The notes under the pieces were generated by a model. That model made no database searches and was not told the DNA's origin. It saw nothing but the letters and a program-made list of their open reading frames with translations. A stretch of 64,000 nt of DNA from Dryocola clanedunensis_A (GTDB lineage Bacteria; Pseudomonadota; Gammaproteobacteria; Enterobacterales; Enterobacteriaceae): assembly GCA_038405435.1 (NCBI GenBank), contig JBBYHZ010000007.1; one strand, given 5' to 3'. How positions within the stretch are numbered: position 1 is the stretch's first letter; each line of letters opens with the position of its first letter. The position numbers were made by a program, and so were the translations under genes. Positions 34,478 through 42,558 of the stretch are shown here, piece by piece.

Positions 34478-36088
34478 ATGAAAAAGATTGCGATTATCGG
34501 CGCAGGACCGACAGGGATCTACACGCTTTACTCGCTGTTCAGGCACGGTGAACCGCTTGCCGTCTCGGTCTTTGAGCAGTCTGACGAGGCAGGCGTAGGG
34601 ATGCCGTACAGTGATGAGGACAACTCCAGATTGATGCTGGCCAACATCGCCAGCATAGAGATCCCCCCCATTTTCAGGACTTATCTGGACTGGCTTAAAG
34701 AGCAAAGCGCCGAGCATCTTGCCCGTTACGGCGTTGAACACGCATCCCTGCACGACCGCAAATTCCTGCCGCGTATTCTGCTGGGCGAGTATTTCCGCGA
34801 CCAGTTTCTTGAGCTGGTAAAACAGGCGAAGCAGCAGGGGTTTGAGATAACCGTCCGGGAGAGATGCCGGGTAACCGATCTGGAGGCGACGAAGGAAGGC
34901 GTGCGCGTCTGGGCGGAAGAGAAGCAGGTGCAGGAGGTCTACGATCTCGCCGTTATCGCTACCGGGCACGTCTGGCCCGACGAAAGCGAATCGACGCGCA
35001 CCTTCTTCCCGAGCCCGTGGTCGGGGCTGATGGAAGCAAAAATCGGTGCCTGTAGAGTCGGCATTATGGGCACGTCGCTCAGCGGAATAGACGCCGCGAT
35101 GGCCGTTGCCGTTCAGCACGGCAGCTTCATCGAGGCGGACGAGCAGCAGGTGCGCTTCGAGCCTGATAAGCAAAGTGAGCCGCTGAAAATCGTGCTGATG
35201 TCCCGTTCCGGTATCCTGCCGGAAGCCGACTTCTACTGCCCTCTTCCGTACGAGCCGCTAAGCATCGTCACCGAAAGCGCCATTGAGAAAGAGATAGCCA
35301 AAGGATCGGAGGGCCTGCTGGACCGCGTGTTCCGCCTGATGACAGAAGAGCTGGAGCTGGCGGATCCCGCCTGGAGCGAACAAATCGCCCTGAGAACGCT
35401 GAACCCGCAAAGTTTTCACGACGCCCTGTTTGCCCCGCGCCATCAAAACGATCCGTTTGGGTGGGCGGAAGCCAACCTTGCGGAAGTTGAACGCAACAAG
35501 CGCGACAAGCGCACCGTGGCCTGGCGCTACACCATCCTGCGGCTGCATGAAGCCGTGCAGGAGATTGTTCCCCATCTGAACGAAGAGGACGGCAGGCGCT
35601 TCCACGACAGCCTGGCGCGGGTATTTATCGATAACTATGCGGCGATCCCCTCAGAATCCGTCCGCCGCCTGCTGGCGCTGCACAAGGCCGGGATCATCAG
35701 CATTCAGGCGCTGGGGCCGGACTACGAGCTGGAAGTTAAAGAAGCGCAGACGGTGATCTACGCGCAGGGAAAAAGGCATGAGTTCAAAGTTTATATCGAT
35801 GCCCGGGGCCAGAAAGCGCTGAAAACCAAAGACCTGCCGTTCCCGACGCTACGCAAGCAGCTGCTTAGTACCGGCGACGACATCCCGGACGTCAGCAAGG
35901 ATTACACCCTGCTTGCGCCGGAAGCCGTGCGCGGCCGCATCGCCTTCGGCGCGCTGCCGTGGCTGATGCACGACCAGCCTTTCGTTCAGGGGCTGGTAGT
36001 CTGCGCAGAGATGGGTGAAGCAATGGCGAAGGCCATTTTTGAGATGAATTTACGGCCACGCAGGCGGCTGACGTTTATTGAGGATTAA
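34478..36088 (+). CDS. FAD/NAD(P)-binding protein, YdhS-like
   Basis: A 536-residue flavoprotein with the N-terminal FAD motif IAIIGAGPTGIYTLY (GxGxxG) and a second nucleotide motif around VGIMGTSLSGIDAA (residues about 190-203). The length and the QNDPFGWAEANL, HDALFAP and FKVYIDARG blocks are of the FAD-NAD(P)-binding YdhS family, whose physiological substrate is not known. A GGAGAGG ribosome site precedes the start. It runs divergently from cynT and ends at the edge of the AT-rich island. Confidence 0.85.
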   Translation: MKKIAIIGAGPTGIYTLYSLFRHGEPLAVSVFEQSDEAGVGMPYSDEDNSRLMLANIASIEIPPIFRTYLDWLKEQSAEHLARYGVEHASLHDRKFLPRILLGEYFRDQFLELVKQAKQQGFEITVRERCRVTDLEATKEGVRVWAEEKQVQEVYDLAVIATGHVWPDESESTRTFFPSPWSGLMEAKIGACRVGIMGTSLSGIDAAMAVAVQHGSFIEADEQQVRFEPDKQSEPLKIVLMSRSGILPEADFYCPLPYEPLSIVTESAIEKEIAKGSEGLLDRVFRLMTEELELADPAWSEQIALRTLNPQSFHDALFAPRHQNDPFGWAEANLAEVERNKRDKRTVAWRYTILRLHEAVQEIVPHLNEEDGRRFHDSLARVFIDNYAAIPSESVRRLLALHKAGIISIQALGPDYELEVKEAQTVIYAQGKRHEFKVYIDARGQKALKTKDLPFPTLRKQLLSTGDDIPDVSKDYTLLAPEAVRGRIAFGALPWLMHDQPFVQGLVVCAEMGEAMAKAIFEMNLRPRRRLTFIED

Positions 36089-36098
36089 GTGAACAAAT

Positions 36099-36116
36099 CT
36101 GCGAACTGCTTCGCAG
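36099..36116. other. Inverted repeat at the left edge of the island
   Basis: CTGCGAA and TTCGCAG form a perfect 7-base-pair stem with a CTGC loop, 11 bases after the flavoprotein stop. It is followed by no clear T-run, so it is only a possible terminator. Confidence 0.4.
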
Positions 36117-36149
36117 GATTACTTCGAAAAACTTTTTACATCACAAAAG

Positions 36150-36228
36150 TGATTGTCAGCTGAAAACCAACGCGGCTATTGTGTGCAGGCACCAGCAAAA
36201 TCTGGTGCCGGGCGTAGGAACCCGATGG
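36150..36228 (+). ncRNA. C4-like antisense RNA (P1/P4 immunity type)
   Basis: This segment has two consecutive stem-loops: GGCACCAG (36188-36195) with CTGGTGCC (36202-36209), loop CAAAAT, then CGGG (36209-36212) with CCCG (36221-36224), loop CGTAGGAA. The layout and the wording GGTGCCGGGCGTAGGAACCC resemble the C4 RNAs that repress icd/ant genes in phages P1 and P7 and satellites such as P4. The ends are approximate, and recognition rests on memory, not a covariance search. It lies just upstream of the small open frame at 36225 and the RnlAB genes. Confidence 0.5.
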
Positions 36229-36368
36229 AACCAACATTGATTAGCCAAAGGCAAACTGCGGAGGTGAACGAGGTGCTGAATGGATTGCTTTTCGAGCTGG
36301 TGAATCTGCTGATTGAGGATTTGTTGGTGCCGAGATTTGAACAGGAGTTGAATAGCATAAAAAATTGA
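36225..36368 (+). CDS. Small open frame after the C4-like RNA
   Basis: A 47-residue frame (MEPTLISQRQTAEVNEVL...ELNSIKN) rich in Leu, Glu and Asn, predicted to be mainly helical. An alternative internal start is a GTG after GCGGAGGTG at about 36261. If the C4-like call is right, it occupies the position of icd/ant-leader genes in phage immunity operons. It has no recognised family. The frame is also open upstream to 36153, but that stretch runs through the hairpins. Confidence 0.35.
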   Translation: MEPTLISQRQTAEVNEVLNGLLFELVNLLIEDLLVPRFEQELNSIKN

Positions 36369-36601
36369 TCAAAATTGCGGGTAACTGAGATTGCTCGCAA
36401 CAATATTTATTCTGAGTAAAATTGCAATTTACTTAGACCGTTTAAATAAAGTATGTAAGTTATTAATTATGCAGAATTTTCAACCGCATATTCAAGCTCT
36501 AATAACATATTTCGCAGAATAACATTCCAAATGGAAACATAACTACTCTAAATAATTCTAAAAAAACAATTAAGCCTTCATAAGTTACTAAAGGAAAAAT
36601 C

Positions 36602-37675
36602 ATGTCTGATGATCGAAATTACAAATCTTTAAATCTTGATCGGGATTGTATAAAGCCCGTTGTGGAGAGTTTTTGTGCGCAACAAGCCCTTAAGGTGAGA
36701 AGCATTGATGAAAGGCCTGGTGGTCCGGGCTTGCGCGTTACAATAGGAAAAGCCGGCATTGAAAATTCAACTCTGGACATCTACTTCATACAAGATGGCA
36801 CCTCCACTCTGATGTGGAATTTAGGCCAAAATAAAGAACTCAGTCAGGCACTTGCTGATAAATTATATGAAACCATTAATCCTGATGAATTTCAATCCGT
36901 TAACATGTCGTTAAAAGGAATTGAGCGTGAACAAATCCAGACCATTATTGAACTCTTACCCGAAAATGATACCAAAAAATTTATAATAAACTCGCACACA
37001 CATCATAGTAGCGTTCACTGGAGAATAAACTGCGAAGAGCATGGAGACTCTTTAATGGTTATTCATCATCCAAGTCTAATTCTTCAAATACAAGGTCGCC
37101 CGCTATCCTGCTATAGAAAATTAGTTTATCTGCTGACAGAAATACTCGATACTGCAAGCTTAGAAATGGTTCTAAGCCGAAGAGAGGAAAGTGCTACTGA
37201 AATTATCAGGAAAGAAGTTGCAGCAGAATTCCTGAAAAAATTATTACCCAACGCTTATGAGAATCTGCCTTCAATCACCCATGACTTGCTAGTCTCTGGT
37301 CAATGTGTCAAGATCGCAGGCCCTTCTTTACCAGAGTACTCAATGCTTCTATTTCCTGAACTCAGGTCTCTGGAGGGGGCGCTCAAATCCAGGCTAGCGC
37401 ACTTTGGATTTGACTCTGATAACAATGACTTTGGTTACTTTTTTGACTCCGCAGGGGCAGGTAACTACAAACTCAGAGCATCTTTCAACAATCATATTAC
37501 TGATGTTGAGCTAAGATCAAAGCTTGCAAACGCCTATGCATTTTTTAATAAACATAGACATAGCCTGTTTCATATGGAGAGCTTTGAAGAAGGGAGCCGT
37601 AAGATTACAGGCCTCACGCAACTCCTGAGCCTTTCACAAGAGGCTTATACGCATCTTGATAACCTATACAAGTGA
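36602..37675 (+). CDS. rnlA: RnlA, RNase LS toxin
   Basis: A 357-residue protein, the same length as E. coli RnlA. Shared blocks include LQIQGRPLSCYR, a segment like LLVSGQCVKIA, LLFPELRSLEGALKS and RHSLFHME. RnlA is the HEPN-type endoribonuclease toxin of the RnlAB system; it degrades phage T4 mRNA unless the phage Dmd protein blocks it. The catalytic R-x4-H motif is present (Arg319, His324 in RHSLFH). The gene is AT-rich, unlike its neighbours, and AAAGGAAAAA before the ATG serves as ribosome site. The antitoxin gene follows by four bases, the same toxin-first order as in E. coli. Sequence identity looks moderate, so this is a divergent relative. Confidence 0.9.
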   Translation: MSDDRNYKSLNLDRDCIKPVVESFCAQQALKVRSIDERPGGPGLRVTIGKAGIENSTLDIYFIQDGTSTLMWNLGQNKELSQALADKLYETINPDEFQSVNMSLKGIEREQIQTIIELLPENDTKKFIINSHTHHSSVHWRINCEEHGDSLMVIHHPSLILQIQGRPLSCYRKLVYLLTEILDTASLEMVLSRREESATEIIRKEVAAEFLKKLLPNAYENLPSITHDLLVSGQCVKIAGPSLPEYSMLLFPELRSLEGALKSRLAHFGFDSDNNDFGYFFDSAGAGNYKLRASFNNHITDVELRSKLANAYAFFNKHRHSLFHMESFEEGSRKITGLTQLLSLSQEAYTHLDNLYK

Positions 37676-37679
37676 ATAT

Positions 37680-38030
37680 ATGTTTAAAATCAGACACTTT
37701 TATGACAATGAGTATCCCGTGATTGTAGTAGCTACCAGCTACAGCAATCCTTTGTCATGTCTGAAATCTATTGAAGAGTGCCTCATGCATGAGGCATTCA
37801 CTGGCAACGTTTTATTCGACCTGCTATGTTCAAACGGCATGGAACCAAATCGATTTGCAAAACTATTCTTTGATGGAAGATCTTTCTTAAGGAATACATT
37901 TTCCATTATCGCTGAATGCGATCTTCCTTATAGAATACTTGATCGACAGAATGAATACTTCTCGGAAAACTTATCGATCCTGGGAGAATCAGTATTAAGC
38001 GAAACAGAAATATCTAAAATTATTTTTTAA
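37680..38030 (+). CDS. rnlB: RnlB antitoxin
   Basis: A 116-residue partner of RnlA. The block GNVLFDLLCSNGMEPNRFAKL corresponds to EILFDLLCANGPEWNRFVTL of E. coli RnlB, and the start MFKIRHFYD fits its start. RnlB neutralises RnlA under normal growth. Start 37680 is four bases after the rnlA stop, suggesting coupled translation; a longer in-frame start at 37656 lies inside rnlA and is rejected. The remainder is divergent, so neutralising specificity cannot be inferred. Confidence 0.85.
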   Translation: MFKIRHFYDNEYPVIVVATSYSNPLSCLKSIEECLMHEAFTGNVLFDLLCSNGMEPNRFAKLFFDGRSFLRNTFSIIAECDLPYRILDRQNEYFSENLSILGESVLSETEISKIIF

Positions 38031-38292
38031 ATTTCAAGACCATAATTAACATTCCAATTAAACACATTTCTTTGATGTTTATTGTAAAAAATCAACAAGT
38101 CAATTATCTCTCATCATCATTGCACCAGATAACTCATCTAAAAAAACCCTAATTGTATGGCTATGTCATCGGTAGCTAACACATCGATAATGATACCGAA
38201 AATTAAGTTTTTGATAAGCACTGGGGCAATTCTAAGTGAATGGTAAATAAGGGTAAAGCACCAGCCTTGCCAGTGCATCACCCCACTTTCAA
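38031..38292. other. AT-rich spacer between rnlB and proA
   Basis: No open frame or tRNA was found in these 262 bases. In E. coli the tRNA-Thr gene thrW follows proA here; its sequence was not recognised on either strand. Only a weak imperfect hairpin (GCAC...GTGC near 38258-38276) precedes the end of proA. Confidence 0.5.
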
Positions 38293-39546
38293 TCACGCCC
38301 GGACAGTATCGTCCCCAAACCCAATCCACTTATAGGTGGTCAGCGCTTCAAGGCCCATCGGGCCGCGCGCGTGTAGCTTCTGGGTGCTGACCGCGACTTC
38401 TGCGCCCAGGCCGAACTGCGCGCCGTCGGTGAAGCGGGTTGAGGCGTTCACATATACCGCAGAGGAATCCACTTCATTAACGAAGCGGTTCGCGTTGCGC
38501 AGCGTGCGGGTCAGGATAGCGTCCGAATGCTGGGTACCGTGGTCGCGGATGTGTTCGATGGCTTCGTCCAGGTCCGCCACCACCTTCACGTTCAGGTGCA
38601 GCGACAGCCACTCGTCGTCGTACTCTTCCGCTTTTACCGACAGCACTTCCGCCGGGCCGTTTTGCAGCACCGGCAGGGATTTTTCGTCCGCGTGCAGCGT
38701 GACGCCGGACTCCGCCATCTGCTTGCTGAGCGCGGGCAGGAAGGTGTCAGCAATGCCCTGATGCACAAGCAGCGTTTCCACCGTGTTGCAGGTGCTTGGG
38801 CGCTGGGTCTTGGCGTTAACGATGATTTTCAGGGCCGGTTCGATTTCCGCCGTGTCGTCCACCACGATATGACATACGCCAATCCCGCCGGTGATCACCG
38901 GAATGGTGGACTGCTCGCGGCAGAGTTTATGCAGACCCGCGCCGCCGCGAGGGATGAGCATATCGACGTAGCGATCCATCTTCAGCAGCTCGTTGACCAG
39001 CGCGCGGTCCGGGCTTTCAATTGCCTGTACCGCCGCCGCTGGCAGGCCGCACTCAACCAGAGCCTGCTGGATAACCTTCACCGTGGCGGCGTTGGTGCGC
39101 CACGTCTCTTTCCCGCCGCGCAGGATCGCCGCGTTGCCGGTTTTCAGGCAGAGGGAGGCGACGTCTACGGTGACGTTAGGCCGCGCTTCATAAATCACGC
39201 CAATCACGCCCAGCGGTACGCGGCGACGTTCCAGACGCAGGCCGCTGTCCAGCAGGCCGCCGTCAATCACCTGCCCTACCGGATCCGCGAGGTTGCAGAC
39301 CTGGCGCACGTCGTCGGCGATGCCCTTCAGGCGTGCCGGTGTGAGCAGCAGGCGGTCGAGCATGGCTTCGCTCAGACCGTTGGTGCGGGCTTCCGCCACG
39401 TCCTGCTCGTTGGCGGTAAGTATCTGTTCAGCCTGCGCTTCCAGGTAATCCGCGATGCGTTGCAGCACGCGGTTTTTCTCAAGGCTTGAGAGCAGCGCCA
39501 TTTTGTAAGAGGCCGCCCTGGCGGCTTTGCCCATCTGTTCCAGCAT
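38293..39546 (-). CDS. proA: Gamma-glutamyl phosphate reductase
   Basis: A 417-residue aldehyde dehydrogenase superfamily enzyme that reduces gamma-glutamyl phosphate with NADPH, the second step of proline synthesis. Length equals E. coli ProA, and the catalytic cysteine lies in TQRPSTCNTVETLLV; RVPLGVIGVIYEARPNVT is another signature. It begins 10 bases after proB, as in E. coli, forming the proBA operon. The RnlAB island lies directly downstream. Confidence 0.97.
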   Translation of the reverse strand: MLEQMGKAARAASYKMALLSSLEKNRVLQRIADYLEAQAEQILTANEQDVAEARTNGLSEAMLDRLLLTPARLKGIADDVRQVCNLADPVGQVIDGGLLDSGLRLERRRVPLGVIGVIYEARPNVTVDVASLCLKTGNAAILRGGKETWRTNAATVKVIQQALVECGLPAAAVQAIESPDRALVNELLKMDRYVDMLIPRGGAGLHKLCREQSTIPVITGGIGVCHIVVDDTAEIEPALKIIVNAKTQRPSTCNTVETLLVHQGIADTFLPALSKQMAESGVTLHADEKSLPVLQNGPAEVLSVKAEEYDDEWLSLHLNVKVVADLDEAIEHIRDHGTQHSDAILTRTLRNANRFVNEVDSSAVYVNASTRFTDGAQFGLGAEVAVSTQKLHARGPMGLEALTTYKWIGFGDDTVRA

Positions 39547-39556
39547 TGCCCGCTCC

Positions 39557-40660
39557 TTAGTTAACGATCATGTCGTCACGATGCACCGCTACCGGGCCGT
39601 ATTCATAGCCGAGGATCGCACCGATCTGTTGTGAATGATGGCCCGCAACGCGACGCAGCGCATCGCTGTTGTAGCGGCAGACGCCATGGGCGATGTCGCG
39701 GCCTTCCAGGCTGCGAATGCGGATGACTTCACCGCGGGAGAAGTTGCCCGTCACGCTCTTGATCCCCTTTGGCAGCAGCGAGCTGCCGCGCTCGAGGATG
39801 GCGGAGAGTGCGCCGTCATCCACGGTGATTTCACCCGCAGGCGGCGCGCCGAAGATCCAGCGTTTGCGGTTCTCTAATGGGGTTTGCTGCGCATGGAAGC
39901 GCGTGCCGACCGGCGTGCCCGCCATCACATCGCCAATCACGCCCGGCTTGCTGCCCGCAGCGATGATCACGTCTATGCCCGCACGACAGGCTACGTCTGC
40001 GGCCTGCAGTTTGGTGCCCATGCCGCCGGTGCCCAGGCCGGAGACGCTGTCGCCCGCGATAGAGCGCAGCGCGTCGTCGATGCCGTGAACTTCTTTGATC
40101 AGTTCAGCTTCCGGGTTATTGCGCGGGTCTGCGGTATACAGGCCCTGCTGGTCGGTCAGCAGCAGCAGTTTGTCCGCCCCGGCCAGAATGGCGGCCAGCG
40201 CTGAAAGGTTATCGTTATCGCCGACTTTGATCTCTGCGGTAGCCACCGCGTCGTTTTCGTTGATGATCGGCACGATGTTGTTATCAAGTAGCGCACGCAG
40301 CGTGTCACGGGCGTTGAGGAAGCGCTCGCGGTCTTCCATATCGGCACGCGTCAGCAGCATCTGCCCAACGTGGATGCCGTAAATAGAAAAGAGCTGTTCC
40401 CACAGCTGGATCAGACGGCTCTGCCCTACGGCCGCCAGCAGCTGTTTGGAGGCGATGGTGGCGGGCAGCTCGGGGTAGCCCAGGTGCTCGCGCCCGGCGG
40501 CAATCGCCCCGGAGGTAACAATAACAATGCGGTGCCCGCTCGCGTGAAGCTGCGCACACTGGCGCACCAGCTCAACGATGTGAGCGCGGTTCAGGCGGCG
40601 TGAGCCACCGGTTAATACGCTGGTGCCAAGTTTGACCACCAGCGTCTGGCTATCACTCAT
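39557..40660 (-). CDS. proB: Glutamate 5-kinase
   Basis: A 367-residue enzyme that phosphorylates glutamate, the first and feedback-inhibited step of proline synthesis. The amino acid kinase domain has VKLGTSVLTGG and the VTSGAIAAG glycine loops, and the C-terminal third (about 280-367) is a PUA domain. The start MSDSQTLVVK (40660) corresponds to E. coli; an open frame to 40756 is not supported. It is divergent from phoE with 294 bases between them, which hold promoters for both. Confidence 0.97.
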   Translation of the reverse strand: MSDSQTLVVKLGTSVLTGGSRRLNRAHIVELVRQCAQLHASGHRIVIVTSGAIAAGREHLGYPELPATIASKQLLAAVGQSRLIQLWEQLFSIYGIHVGQMLLTRADMEDRERFLNARDTLRALLDNNIVPIINENDAVATAEIKVGDNDNLSALAAILAGADKLLLLTDQQGLYTADPRNNPEAELIKEVHGIDDALRSIAGDSVSGLGTGGMGTKLQAADVACRAGIDVIIAAGSKPGVIGDVMAGTPVGTRFHAQQTPLENRKRWIFGAPPAGEITVDDGALSAILERGSSLLPKGIKSVTGNFSRGEVIRIRSLEGRDIAHGVCRYNSDALRRVAGHHSQQIGAILGYEYGPVAVHRDDMIVN

Positions 40661-40851
40661 GATTCTCTGCCGTTTTAGCGAAAGGTGAAAATTAAAGACC
40701 AGCTGACGTTGTATCAGGACTGACGCGCCTTGCCAACAGCCTGAGAGGGAAATCACACAACTTCCAGAAAGGGATCGGCAAGCGTAGCGGTAGCCTTTGA
40801 CAATTTTATGACAAAGACAATTTATTACGTTTATTTAAACTTTCTCTTAAC

Positions 40852-40869
40852 CTGTCATAAATCTTTAAT
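40852..40869 (+). promoter_or_regulatory. Pho box upstream of phoE
   Basis: CTGTCATAAATCTTTAAT has a perfect first CTGTCAT repeat and a degenerate second one. A GATAAA -10-like element follows at 40878. An inverted ATGACAAAG element (around 40808) may be a second site, as in E. coli phoE, which is PhoB-controlled. Confidence 0.8.
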
Positions 40870-40954
40870 CTCAGGAGGATAAAACTCTCTGCGTTTTTTA
40901 ACGGGAATTACTCCCGATTAAATTTTAGCGCGTTCAACACACCTGGAACTGAAA

Positions 40955-42007
40955 ATGAAAAAGACCACACTGGCATTAATGGTTATGGGCATTATTACAG
41001 CAACTTCTTCTCAGGCCGCCGAAGTTTTTAACAAGGATGGAAATAAGCTTAACGTCTATGGCAAAGTTAAGGCGATGCATTATATCAGCGATGATGCATC
41101 GAAAGACGGTGACCAGACCTATGTGCGTTTCGGTTTTAAAGGTGAAACGCAGATTAACGATAAATTTACCGGCTACGGTCAGTGGGAAGCGGAATTCTCA
41201 GGCAATAAAGACGAAAGCAGCTCCACGACAAAAACACGCTATGCTTTTGCAGGTATTAAATACGCAAACTTTGGCTCATTCGATTATGGCCGTAGCCTGG
41301 GCGCGCTGTACGACGTGGAAGCCTGGACCGATATGTTCCCGGAATTTGGCGGCGACTCATCCGCACGCACCGATAACTTTATGACCAAACGTGCCTCCGG
41401 CCTGGCCACCTTCCGCAGCACCGACTTCTTCGGCGCGGTAGACGGCCTGAACATGACCCTTCAGTACCAGGGTAAGAACGAAAATCGCGACGTGGCCAAA
41501 CAGAACGGCGACGGCTTCGGTACGGCGCTGACCTATGACTTCGGCGGCAGCGATTTCGAGATCGGCGGCGCTTACACCACCTCCGATCGTACGGACGCCC
41601 AGCAGGCGCAGCTGCGCGGCAACGGCGATAAGGCCGACTCGTGGGCAACGGGCGTGAAATATGACGCCAATAATCTTTATGTCGCATCCATGTATTCCGA
41701 AACGCGGAATATGACGCCTGTTTCCGGCGGCTTCGCAAATAAAACCCAAAGCTTCGAAGCCGTGGTGCAATATCAGTTTAACTTCGGTCTGCGCCCTTCC
41801 CTTGGCTATGTGCAGCAAAAAGGCAAAGAAATTGAGGGCATCGGCGATGCGGATCTGGTGAAATATATTGATGTGGGTGCAACCTATTATTTCAACAAAA
41901 ATATGTCAGCCTTCGTGGATTATAAAATTAACCAGCTGGATGACGATAATCCGCTGGGCATCAATAACGATGATATCGTAGCTTTGGGTATGGTTTACCA
42001 GTTCTGA
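40955..42007 (+). CDS. phoE: Phosphoporin PhoE
   Basis: A 350-residue trimeric outer-membrane porin that prefers anions such as phosphate. It has a Sec signal (MKKTTLALMVMGIITATSSQA), the general porin start AEVFNKDGNKLNVYGKVK, and a C-terminal Phe (VYQF). Its position next to proB and its Pho box match E. coli phoE, and its Lys-rich loops (for example around DYKINQ) suit anion selectivity. Confidence 0.96.
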   Translation: MKKTTLALMVMGIITATSSQAAEVFNKDGNKLNVYGKVKAMHYISDDASKDGDQTYVRFGFKGETQINDKFTGYGQWEAEFSGNKDESSSTTKTRYAFAGIKYANFGSFDYGRSLGALYDVEAWTDMFPEFGGDSSARTDNFMTKRASGLATFRSTDFFGAVDGLNMTLQYQGKNENRDVAKQNGDGFGTALTYDFGGSDFEIGGAYTTSDRTDAQQAQLRGNGDKADSWATGVKYDANNLYVASMYSETRNMTPVSGGFANKTQSFEAVVQYQFNFGLRPSLGYVQQKGKEIEGIGDADLVKYIDVGATYYFNKNMSAFVDYKINQLDDDNPLGINNDDIVALGMVYQF

Positions 42008-42057
42008 TTTAAAAATAATCTGGCGGAAGACGCTGCTCTTATCCAGCCTGGATAATA

Positions 42058-42088
42058 AAAAAGCCCTTTATTAAAAAGGGCTTTTTAT
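42058..42088. terminator. Bidirectional terminator between phoE and crl
   Basis: AAAAAGCCCTTT (42058-42069) pairs with AAAGGGCTTTTT (42075-42086). The flanking A and T runs serve both convergent genes. Confidence 0.93.
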
Positions 42089-42099
42089 TCTTAAGAACC

Positions 42100-42501
42100 T
42101 CACGCTGAAAGCTTAACGGGCTTTTCAGCAAAATCTTTGGCAGGCACCAGATCCAGGTTTAACGTTTTTAACAGATCCCGCAGGCGGACGTGGAAACCAC
42201 GCAGCGTCACTTCGAGCCGGTCCTCTACTTCTTTGTCCTTCGAAGGCGTTGACGTCCATTTGCCCTCCTGATCGAACAGGCCAAAGTGGTAGGTATAGGT
42301 AAACTGCTTTTCCTGCGCTTCCAGCTCCATCCACCATCCCCAGAACTCACGTTTTTCCGGTGCGGGCTTAACGTTGACGCAAACTGCCAGGCAGTCGAAG
42401 AAGAAACGGTTGTCCTCACACTGCTCTTCCCGGATATACGGGCCCAGGGCGGCAAACTTTTTGATCAATCTTCCTTTCGGGTGTCCACTCGGTAACGTCA
42501 T
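42100..42501 (-). CDS. crl: Crl, RpoS-holoenzyme assembly factor
   Basis: A 133-residue regulator that helps sigma-S bind core RNA polymerase; it affects curli and stationary-phase genes. Length and sequence equal E. coli Crl (MTLPSGHPKGRLIKKF, EDNRFFFDCLAVCVNVKPAP, EFWGWWMELEAQE). The start MTLPSG at 42501 is chosen over an upstream frame start at 42525. Confidence 0.96.
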   Translation of the reverse strand: MTLPSGHPKGRLIKKFAALGPYIREEQCEDNRFFFDCLAVCVNVKPAPEKREFWGWWMELEAQEKQFTYTYHFGLFDQEGKWTSTPSKDKEVEDRLEVTLRGFHVRLRDLLKTLNLDLVPAKDFAEKPVKLSA

Positions 42502-42558
42502 TGCGATCTCCTGTTGTGAAGCCACTGTTTTACCAAACCGTTAAGATTTAGCAAATTT

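Noticed and set aside
36188..36209. Hairpin considered as an ordinary terminator of the flavoprotein gene
   Set aside because: No T-run follows; a second stem comes directly after, which fits a structured RNA better.
36089..38292. Flanking attachment-site direct repeats around the RnlAB island
   Set aside because: No convincing matching sequence was seen at the two edges by eye; short chance matches only.
40660..40756. Longer proB N-terminus
   Set aside because: The extra 32 residues have no family counterpart; the ATG at 40660 gives the exact E. coli length.
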